Below, in pieces: positions 57,668 to 64,000 of a DNA stretch of 64,000 nucleotides. The DNA comes from Acidobacteriota bacterium (lineage in GTDB: Bacteria; Acidobacteriota; Terriglobia; Terriglobales; Acidobacteriaceae), in the NCBI GenBank assembly GCA_003225005.1, contig QIAN01000021.1, positions 1 to 64,000 on the forward strand, in the 5' to 3' direction. The stretch's first letter is position 1; every line of letters starts with the position of its first letter. The notes under the pieces are model-generated. The model was not told where the DNA came from and did no database searches. It was given only the letters and a program-made list of their open reading frames with translations. The translations under genes were made by a program, and so were the position numbers.

Positions 57668-58546
57668 TTATAGTCCGGCATTTCGAAGTGAAACGCGAGA
57701 GATCGCTGACCAATCGGCATTGCTCAATCCCAGGGCCATAGCCTCTAAAAACCGGTCGTGGACCAGGCTTGCCATGGGGATGGGTGCTCGAACCTCTTCC
57801 GCAGCGGCCAGCACCAGTCGGTTGTCCTTGAATCCCAGGGGCATTTTGAATCCCGCTGGCTCGAACTTGTCGGACACGATCATGCTGCCGTAGTTTCGGT
57901 ATAAGGGTGCGGTAAAAAGCGATTCGGTCATCACTTCAAGGAACTTCTCGGCATTCAGCCCGGACTTTCGCACCAGCGCAAAAGCTTCTGCCAGGCTTTC
58001 AATCACGGTCGTGATCAGGAAATTCCCAGTCAGCTTGCATACGTTGGCGGCGGGCGGCTGTTCATCAATCACAAAGGTTTTTTGTCCCATTCGATCGAAC
58101 AAACCGCGGCAGCGTTCGATCTGCGGCGATGGTCCCGCGACAACGATGAAGAGTTCGCCAGCTGCGGCGGCATCAGGCCGCCCGAAGACCGGGGCTGCGA
58201 TGTAGTGCTGCTGCTTCGCCTGATGTTCCGCCCCCAACCGCCGCGAGAGCTGCACACTGATGGTGCTCATGCCAACATGGACGGCGCCGGGCGGAAGCGC
58301 ACCCATAGCGCCATCGTGACCCAGCAACACGTCTTCGACCGCGCCGTCATCCGCCAGCATGGTGATCAACGCCTCCGCGGCGGAGGCAGCCTCGGCTGGA
58401 CTCGATACCACTCGTGCTCCCCGACTCTCGAGGCTCTCGGCACGCTGTCTCGTTCGGTTATAGACGGTGAGTTGATGCCCAGCCTTGATCAGGTTGCGCG
58501 CCATTCCCGAGCCCATATTTCCAAGGCCAATGAAACCTACTCTCAT
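57668..58546 (-). CDS. NAD(P)-dependent beta-hydroxyacid dehydrogenase
   Basis: 292 residues. GFIGLGNMGSGMARNLIKAG is the Rossmann signature of the 3-hydroxyisobutyrate/tartronate semialdehyde reductase family, and the catalytic Lys lies in ANVCKLTGNFL. The TSTISVQLS (here GMSTISVQLS) substrate loop is present. Substrate could be a small beta-hydroxyacid or an aldehyde; glyoxylate or succinic semialdehyde reductase-like members are close. Divergent from the guaA gene side. Confidence 0.88.
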   Translation of the reverse strand: MRVGFIGLGNMGSGMARNLIKAGHQLTVYNRTRQRAESLESRGARVVSSPAEAASAAEALITMLADDGAVEDVLLGHDGAMGALPPGAVHVGMSTISVQLSRRLGAEHQAKQQHYIAAPVFGRPDAAAAGELFIVVAGPSPQIERCRGLFDRMGQKTFVIDEQPPAANVCKLTGNFLITTVIESLAEAFALVRKSGLNAEKFLEVMTESLFTAPLYRNYGSMIVSDKFEPAGFKMPLGFKDNRLVLAAAEEVRAPIPMASLVHDRFLEAMALGLSNADWSAISRVSLRNAGL

Positions 58547-58772
58547 GTCTTGTTCCTCACTTTCGTTGCGTCAGTTTCGGGCGCACGTTCTAGTCCTTAG
58601 GATGACATGAGGTGAACTCGAGTTTCTTTAAACTCAAAACGGATAGGGGCGCGGCGTAGGTTGTACCGTCACCCAGTGATCGGTGGTGAATTCCGCGATG
58701 ACCCATCCACCGCCGAAGCGGAGTGGCGCTTGACTGCTTTACACTTTCTCCCTGAATCTGAGACACTCATCC

Positions 58773-60392
58773 GTGGAAACCCTATCCAAGCCCGACCCGT
58801 CGTCGCTGAGCCAACCGTCACTCAGCCCACTATCACTCGTTCCATCGATCGTCATCCTCGATTTTGGCGCGCAGTATACGCAGTTGATCGCGCGCCGCAT
58901 CCGCGAACAAAATGTTTTCTCCGTCGTGTTGCCGTGCACCGCCTCGCTCGAAGAGGTCAAAAGCTACGCCCCGGTCGGCATTGTGCTTTCCGGCGCGCCT
59001 TGGTCGGTCTACGACAAAGATGCGCCGCCGGCCGACGCTGGCGTGTTCGAGCTTGGTCTTCCTGTGCTCGGCATCTGCTACGGGCTGCAATTCATGGTGC
59101 ACACGCTCGGCGGCAAGGTGCGTCCGGCCGACAAGCGTGAGTATGGACACGCCGAAATCGACGTGGTCGCCGACTCCGACCTTTTTCGTGGACTGCCACA
59201 GCGCATGCCGGTTTGGATGTCGCACGGTGACGAGGCGCTGGAACTGCCTCCGGGGTTTGAACTGACGGCGCGTACTCCGCACGCTGTGGCCGGAATCCAG
59301 AACACGGCAAAGAAATGGTATGCGGTGCAGTTCCATCCTGAGGTGCACCACACGCGGCAGGGAACGGAGATCCTGCGCAACTTCGTCTTCGGCATCTGCG
59401 GCGCAAAGCCCACATGGACGCCGCAGCACTTCATCGACGCGACCATCGCGCAGGTTCGGCAACAGGTGGGTGGCGGACGCGCGCTCTGCGCGCTTTCCGG
59501 GGGCGTGGATTCTTCGGTTGCGGCCGTGCTGGTGGATCGGGCATTGCGCGACGGGAAGGGCAAATCTCGCCTGACATGCGTTTTCGTAAATAACGGTGTG
59601 CTGCGCAAGAACGAGTTTGAAAAAGTGCAGCAGGCTGTGCGAGACAAGCTCGGACTGCACCTCGTTGCCATTGATGCTACCCATCGTTTCCTCGCCAAAC
59701 TCAAGGGCGTCAGCGATCCCGAAACCAAACGCAAACTTATCGGCAACGAATTCATCGCGGTGTTCGAGGACGAAGCCCATCGAATTAGAAAGGACGGTAA
59801 CGTCGAATTTCTCGTGCAAGGCACTTTGTATCCGGACGTCATCGAATCCCGCTCGGTGCGCGGACCTTCGCAGGTGATCAAGTCGCATCACAACGTCGGC
59901 GGCCTGCCGGAGATTATGAAGCTCAAGCTGATTGAGCCGCTGAAAGATCTGTTCAAAGACGAAGTCCGCAAAATTGGTCGCGACTTGGGGATGCCGGAAG
60001 AAATTTTGCAGCGGCAGCCCTTTCCCGGCCCCGGCCTGGCGGTGCGCATCCTGGGAGAAGTCACGCCCGAGCGCCTCGCCCTGTTACGCGAGTGTGACGA
60101 CATCGTCGTCAGCGAGATCAAAAATGCCGGCCTCTATACCAAGATCTGGCAGTCATTTGCCGTGCTGCTTCCGGTGATGTCGGTAGGCGTCATGGGCGAC
60201 ATGCGGACTTACGCGTATACCTGTGCCATCCGGGCCGTCAGTTCGGAGGATGGCATGACCGCTGACTGGGTTCCGTTGCCGCACGACGTGTTGAAGACCA
60301 TCTCCAGCCGCATCGTGAATGAAGTGAAAGGCGTAAACCGCGTGGTCTATGACATTACGTCGAAGCCTCCGGGAACGATCGAGTGGGAGTGA
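58773..60392 (+). CDS. guaA: GMP synthase (glutamine-hydrolysing)
   Basis: 539 residues, GTG start; the conserved part begins [20 protein letters not shown] about 25 residues in. The class I glutamine amidotransferase domain has the nucleophile in GICYGLQFM and the His/Glu in QFHPEVHHT. The ATP pyrophosphatase P-loop is [11 protein letters not shown], followed by the dimerisation domain ending PPGTIEWE. It converts XMP to GMP. Confidence 0.97.
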   Translation: METLSKPDPSSLSQPSLSPLSLVPSIVILDFGAQYTQLIARRIREQNVFSVVLPCTASLEEVKSYAPVGIVLSGAPWSVYDKDAPPADAGVFELGLPVLGICYGLQFMVHTLGGKVRPADKREYGHAEIDVVADSDLFRGLPQRMPVWMSHGDEALELPPGFELTARTPHAVAGIQNTAKKWYAVQFHPEVHHTRQGTEILRNFVFGICGAKPTWTPQHFIDATIAQVRQQVGGGRALCALSGGVDSSVAAVLVDRALRDGKGKSRLTCVFVNNGVLRKNEFEKVQQAVRDKLGLHLVAIDATHRFLAKLKGVSDPETKRKLIGNEFIAVFEDEAHRIRKDGNVEFLVQGTLYPDVIESRSVRGPSQVIKSHHNVGGLPEIMKLKLIEPLKDLFKDEVRKIGRDLGMPEEILQRQPFPGPGLAVRILGEVTPERLALLRECDDIVVSEIKNAGLYTKIWQSFAVLLPVMSVGVMGDMRTYAYTCAIRAVSSEDGMTADWVPLPHDVLKTISSRIVNEVKGVNRVVYDITSKPPGTIEWE

Positions 60393-60568
60393 GGCAAGCC
60401 AGCTCTCAGCCGTCATTGTCCAAGGGGCGCTCCCGGACCTTTACTCTTCTCGAACTTTGGCGTGGTGAGCGCGCGCAAATTGGTCGGTCCGACAGGATGA
60501 GCGTCCGCGGGCGTACCGACAACGTGACCCGCGTCGGTTAGTCTTGAATCCTCCGCCAGAAAGGGCGT

Positions 60569-60826
60569 ATGCCCCGACTCAACACCGCCATTTCCCATGG
60601 CACTTCCTTCGCTTCGTCGTGGAAGCAGTTTTACGAACGCGCCATTGAAGAGCTCGACAGTAACCAATTGCCGGGACGCATCGCTGATGCGCGCCACGCG
60701 ATTTTCGATAGAGCCGAAGAGATCCTCACTAAACCGTCAGGTGGCGAAAATCACCAACTGCACCATGCACTCCGCGCCTTGCGACTGCTTGAGGAAGGGG
60801 CGGTGAGAGAAAGATCCGCAGCTTAA
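60569..60826 (+). CDS. Small conserved-looking helical protein
   Basis: 85 residues. WKQFYERAIEELDSNQLPGR and IADARHAIFDRAEEILTKPS, then NHQLHHALRALRLLEEG, form a helical pattern that resembles short cytosolic proteins frequent in Acidobacteria. The start is uncertain (ATG 60569 lacks a good ribosome site). Function unknown. Confidence 0.6.
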   Translation: MPRLNTAISHGTSFASSWKQFYERAIEELDSNQLPGRIADARHAIFDRAEEILTKPSGGENHQLHHALRALRLLEEGAVRERSAA

Positions 60827-60838
60827 ACCGCGCTGGCG

Positions 60839-61003
60839 TCAACTTTGTTTGGGTGGGCTCGGCTTTTCAAGCCTTGGTTTTTCTTCTTCGAACAGTTGAT
60901 TGAATTGGTTTAGTCGTGCGGTAAATCGATCCCGGCCCTGCTCGACTACAATTCTGGCTGCCAATTCCTCGAAACCTTGCTTGATTCTGTTTCCCTCCTG
61001 CAT
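60839..61003 (-). CDS. Very small helical protein (tentative)
   Basis: 54 residues from ATG 61003: MQEGNRIKQGFEELAARIV, EQGRDRFTARLNQFNQLFEE, then a Pro/Lys tail. Composition is protein-like although no ribosome site is clear, and the frame stays open upstream only as Arg-rich nonsense. It lies between two short genes on a crowded stretch. Confidence 0.4.
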   Translation of the reverse strand: MQEGNRIKQGFEELAARIVVEQGRDRFTARLNQFNQLFEEEKPRLEKPSPPKQS

Positions 61004-61080
61004 GGACGAGTCGCGGTTGCGTTTGGAAAGCGAGACCTTGCCAGCAACGACTCTACGGCTTGTTTCGTTGCTACTTCCAT

Positions 61081-61443
61081 TCAGGGGTCGCGGTGGACGG
61101 TTTCCATGGAGAAGGCGGGCAGGCAGACGGCGATGTACTCGGCTCCGCCTTCGTGCGGAGTGGAGTACTGAATCCACTCGCCGCTGTGGGCGATGACCGC
61201 CTGTCCGACGGCGACATCGAGGGATCCCGATTCGTGCTGGACTCGCAGCGTGCCTTTGAGGACGATCGTGAATTCGTCGAACTCGGGAGCCTGGCCGGGC
61301 TCTTGCCATCCTTGCGGACTGCGCATGTGGGCCACGCTCAGCGCGGAGGTTTTTGAATTGACGCGACCGATGTATTCGTCGATGAGCTTAGCCTTATTGC
61401 CTGCGGCGGTGATGCGCGTCGGTTGCGGAATGAGTGTCGGCAT
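61081..61443 (-). CDS. Cupin domain protein
   Basis: 120 residues from ATG 61443 (MPTLIPQPTRI). A single cupin fold: PEFDEFTIVLKGTLRVQHES then VAVGQAVIAHSGEWIQYSTP. The usual metal ligands are partly replaced (one His and Glu seen), so it may bind a sugar or small ligand instead of catalysing oxidation. Function unknown. Confidence 0.75.
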   Translation of the reverse strand: MPTLIPQPTRITAAGNKAKLIDEYIGRVNSKTSALSVAHMRSPQGWQEPGQAPEFDEFTIVLKGTLRVQHESGSLDVAVGQAVIAHSGEWIQYSTPHEGGAEYIAVCLPAFSMETVHRDP

Positions 61444-61650
61444 TCGTAAGTCAGGCTCCGGGCTTTGGCCGTCAGGCTTCAGCACTTAGGCTTCGGCCAG
61501 GATTGGATTGGTGAACCGTAACTTTCAACAATAAGTTACACCAAGTACGGCTCGATAGGCTGAGGTTCGGGAGCTCCACGCCGGGATCCCTCACCCCGCT
61601 GAACTGCGCCGGGTTTGGGGGATGACGCCTGTGCCCAGGTGTAAAGATCC

Positions 61651-61690
61651 AACTGCACGGAGATCTAAACTGCACAGAGATCTAAACTGC
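61651..61690. repeat. Tandem 17-base repeat
   Basis: AACTGCACGGAGATCTA (61651-61667) followed by AACTGCACAGAGATCTA (61668-61684) and a partial AACTGCAC. It is in the 277-base gap between the cupin and SDR genes, where nothing else is recognised. Confidence 0.75.
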
Positions 61691-61762
61691 ACGACTGCCG
61701 CTTTTTCCTACAATCGCGGAACTTGAAGGTTGCCCCAGAGCCTGAAGCTCGAAGTGGGGGGT

Positions 61763-62548
61763 TTACTCAACCTTTTCCGCGATCCAGCGCGAGATCGCGG
61801 TCACCGTTCGTCGCGGCGCGAAGCGGACCGATTCGGCAACCAGCCAATTGCGCAATCCCGAGATGACGACCGGGCGTCCGGCCATGAGGCCGCGATAGCC
61901 GTCCCGCGCGACGGTCCGGGCGTCCATCGCTCCGATTCTCTTGAACAGGCGGGAATTTTCCATCTTGGCGCGCTTCTGGAAGTTGGTGTCGGTGGGCCCG
62001 GGACAGAAACAGGTTATCGTCACGCCCGAGCCGCGTAGCTCGTTGGCTAACGCTTCGGAGAAGGAGAGGACATAGGCCTTGCTCGCGTAGTAGACGGCCA
62101 TCAGTGGTCCTGGTTGAAAGGCAGCGGTTGAGGCTACGTTCATGATCTTACCGCTTCCCCGCCCGAACATGGGTGCGAGAAATAATTTGGTCAGAAGCGT
62201 GAGCGCGGTGATGTTCAGTTGAATCTGTCCGAGGATTTCCTGCTCCGGCATCTGAGCAAACTCGCCATAGACACCGTAGCCGGCGTTGTTGACCAGAATA
62301 TCTACGAGCACGCCGTCGCGCTGAAGTTGATCGAACAGAAGCTGCGGCGCGGACGCAGCCGTGAGGTCGAGCGCCACAGCTCTCGCAGAGATGCCGAATT
62401 GGGTTTCGAGTTCGGTGGCGAACCGCTCCAACGTATCTCTGTTGCGAGCCACCAGTACAAGGTTGTACCGATCGCCAGCGAAGAACTTCGCCAGTTCGTA
62501 TCCGATGCCAGCGGAGGCGCCGGTGATCAGGGCTGTGGATGCGGTCAT
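61763..62548 (-). CDS. Short-chain dehydrogenase/reductase
   Basis: 261 residues. ITGASAGIGYEL is the cofactor loop, NNAGYG follows, and the catalytic residues are in NVASTAAFQPGPLMAVYYAS-K (Ser, Tyr-x3-Lys). The branch (AxxFCPGPTDTNF) matches SDRs annotated as YqjQ/DltE-like, whose substrates are mostly unknown. It stands alone. Confidence 0.88.
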   Translation of the reverse strand: MTASTALITGASAGIGYELAKFFAGDRYNLVLVARNRDTLERFATELETQFGISARAVALDLTAASAPQLLFDQLQRDGVLVDILVNNAGYGVYGEFAQMPEQEILGQIQLNITALTLLTKLFLAPMFGRGSGKIMNVASTAAFQPGPLMAVYYASKAYVLSFSEALANELRGSGVTITCFCPGPTDTNFQKRAKMENSRLFKRIGAMDARTVARDGYRGLMAGRPVVISGLRNWLVAESVRFAPRRTVTAISRWIAEKVE

Positions 62549-62871
62549 GGCACACCCAGTAGACGGTCGACGGCGCGGGAATGCAAGAGCAGAAAATTCG
62601 AAGAAATGTCACTCGAGATACAGCCGAAAAGTAGTAAACGGATTCATACAACCCACCGTCAGTGGTCGTACATGAGTTACTGGAAGGTGCCTCGGGCAAC
62701 CTTTGCCGCCGACTACAGCCCGGCATGGATTGGATGGCCGAGGGTTTCGTTCTACAACCATTCTGCGCTGGCCATGGCGAACTCGAGATTTGCCGGCCGG
62801 GACCGCGACGAGCACCTGACCGGTCTAGTGACTTGCTGGTCGGTTGTCGATAGCCATAACGGCGGTGAGCT
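62549..62871. other. Gap without a supported gene
   Basis: About 320 bases between the divergent SDR and VWFA genes. It should contain both promoters. Open frames crossing it on either strand are opposite-strand shadows of the SDR gene or lack a start site. No clear repeats or hairpins. Confidence 0.4.
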
Positions 62872-63891
62872 ATGCCGGTTGGTTTTAAACGGGTTCTCCT
62901 TGTCAAGTATTCCTCGATAATTGCCTCAACATTAGTTCTTGCATCTGCCATCGCCTTGGCCCAGAGCGAGTTAGATAGCGCCCACATTTTCCCCCGGAAA
63001 AATGCTCAAATGCTGGCCAGTGCCAACGTCGCCGCCTCGCCCGCATCCGCATACATGCACGCGATTAAGCAGAATGTTGACCTGGTGCTGGTGCCGGTGA
63101 GTGTTACCGACGGTAGCCAGCGTCTGGTAACCGGACTGGATCAGAGCAACTTTCAAGTGCTAGAAGGAAAGAAAGTGCAGGAAATCCGCCATTTCTCCAA
63201 CGAGGATGCTCCGGTTTCGTTGGGCGTCATTGTGGACACCAGCGGCAGCATGAAGGACAAGGTGGCGCGGGTACGCGAGGCGGTGACTCAATTCTGCGAG
63301 ATGGCTAATGTCGAGGACGAGTTCTTCATGATTACGTTCTCCGACGAACCACATATGGCGAGCGATTTCACGAATACCGCCCAAGATATTGAAAAGGAAC
63401 TTATTTACCTCAATCCCAGGGGGCGGACGGCTTTGCTGGACGCGATTTATATGGGCGTTGAAAAGATGCGGCAGGCCAGGTACAGCAAGAAAGCTCTGCT
63501 GGTGATCTCCGATGGCGGCGACAACCACAGCCGCTACGGCGAGCGCGAAGTGAAATCGGCGGTGAAGGAATCTGATGTGATGATTTATGCCATCGGAACT
63601 TTTGATCGCTATGTTCCCACCCAGGAGGAATTGCTGGGGCCCGGATTATTAGCGAACGTCGCGCAAGTCACTGGGGGACGGGCGTTTATTCTGGAGGATC
63701 CGAATGAGATGCCGGCCGTAGCCCACCGGATTGGGACCGAACTGAGAACGCAATATGTGCTCGGTTATCGTCCCGAGAAAGCGCCTCACGATGGGAAGTG
63801 GCATAAGATCAGCGTCAAACTGAAACTGCCGGCAAAGCTGTCGTTTCTGCGCGTGCACGCGAAAACGGGATACTACGCGGGTGGTGAGTAA
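62872..63891 (+). CDS. Secreted VWFA-related Acidobacterial domain protein
   Basis: 339 residues with a signal peptide (YSSIIASTLVLASAIALAQ). The N-terminal strand region (VDLVLVPVSVTDGSQRLVTG LxxxNF type) and the von Willebrand A domain with an intact MIDAS (DTSGSMKDK, then TFSD and ISDGGDNHS) match the VWFA-related domain that is hugely expanded in Acidobacteria. It probably binds proteins outside the cell through a metal. The C terminus (RTQYVLGYRPEKAPHDGKWH) is the usual end of this family. Confidence 0.92.
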   Translation: MPVGFKRVLLVKYSSIIASTLVLASAIALAQSELDSAHIFPRKNAQMLASANVAASPASAYMHAIKQNVDLVLVPVSVTDGSQRLVTGLDQSNFQVLEGKKVQEIRHFSNEDAPVSLGVIVDTSGSMKDKVARVREAVTQFCEMANVEDEFFMITFSDEPHMASDFTNTAQDIEKELIYLNPRGRTALLDAIYMGVEKMRQARYSKKALLVISDGGDNHSRYGEREVKSAVKESDVMIYAIGTFDRYVPTQEELLGPGLLANVAQVTGGRAFILEDPNEMPAVAHRIGTELRTQYVLGYRPEKAPHDGKWHKISVKLKLPAKLSFLRVHAKTGYYAGGE

Positions 63892-63949
63892 TCCGAGGAT
63901 GATTCCCTCAAGTTGAGAGCTGGCTGAGATCGGAGGTGAGCTGCTTTGG

Positions 63950-63971
63950 GGGCGTGGCGAAAGCCGCGCCC
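63950..63971 (+). terminator. Hairpin with GAAA tetraloop after VWFA gene
   Basis: GGGCGTGGC-GAAA-GCCGCGCCC, a 9-bp stem with one G-T pair closed by a stable GNRA loop, 58 bases after the stop codon. Only TT follows, so it is a weak intrinsic terminator or an RNA-stabilising end. Confidence 0.5.
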
Positions 63972-64000
63972 TTGAAGCATCTAGCGTCCCGCATGTCTAC

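Noticed and set aside
60413-60697. 94-codon open frame on the minus strand after guaA
   Set aside because: It is mostly antisense to the small helical protein gene and shows no conserved pattern or start signal.
62219-62920. Long plus-strand frame crossing the SDR-VWFA gap
   Set aside because: Mostly the antisense of the SDR gene; its tail merely overlaps the VWFA signal peptide in another frame.
1-64000. CRISPR arrays, tRNA or rRNA genes, prophage or integrase
   Set aside because: No regularly spaced repeats, cloverleaf sequences or phage structural genes were recognised by eye; a covariance search was not possible.

Overview
The window is a chromosomal segment of an Acidobacteriota bacterium, most likely class Terriglobia (Acidobacteriaceae/Koribacter-like). 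The signs are a VWFA-related secreted protein of the acidobacterial type at the right end, two Ser/Thr kinases fused to TolB-like propellers, several PilZ and GAF proteins, secreted DUF885 and S9 peptidases, and moderately high GC. No rRNA, tRNA or CRISPR array was seen.

Layout. 0.17-0.8 kb: 5' fragment of a group II intron with a broken reverse transcriptase start. 0.9-13.9 kb: a signalling and envelope region with three proteins sharing one GAF subtype (a soluble GAF protein, a PilZ-GAF-TM-Sel1 protein, and a GAF-TM-AMIN-amidase), plus a radical SAM enzyme (AmrS), a lipoprotein, two secreted peptidases, a VapBC pair with a consensus promoter, and a lycopene cyclase-like membrane protein. 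14-16.6 kb: two more PilZ proteins flanking a HigA antitoxin whose HigB partner is a wreck. 16.7-25.9 kb: a housekeeping block on the minus strand, tig-clpP-clpX-lon-dcd-engB, then a sugar-nucleotide epimerase. 26-27.8 kb: metallophosphoesterase, family 5 uracil-DNA glycosylase, small membrane protein. 27.8-39.2 kb: a decay zone with broken TPR genes, a hydrolase-TPR chimera, one intact and one frameshifted kinase, a frameshifted BlaI/BlaR1 pair with a mutated protease motif, and a frameshifted alpha/beta hydrolase. 39.7-45.5 kb: two ECF sigma modules, one with FecR and two secreted proteins, one with an anti-sigma-like membrane protein. 45.7-50.2 kb: murB, bacilliredoxin, a YVTN propeller, TonB and DAHP synthase. 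50.4-63.9 kb: an outer-membrane protein remnant, alcohol dehydrogenase, endonuclease IV, LeuRS, membrane and secreted proteins, a beta-hydroxyacid dehydrogenase, GMP synthase, cupin, SDR and VWFA protein.

How it fits together. The protein-quality-control operon (trigger factor, ClpXP, Lon) has a clear sigma70-type promoter. The PilZ and GAF proteins suggest c-di-GMP and small-molecule or redox sensing coupled to envelope functions; the clearest case is a peptidoglycan amidase carrying a cytoplasmic GAF domain. Frameshifts cluster in accessory genes, while long essential genes (lon, clpX, leuS, guaA, tig) are intact, so the decay looks biological rather than a sequencing artefact. The most unusual items are the GAF-amidase fusion and its GAF family with an invariant Cys-x13-Cys, the leaderless VapBC transcript, and the paired loss of BlaI and BlaR1 next to retained BlaI-like half-sites.
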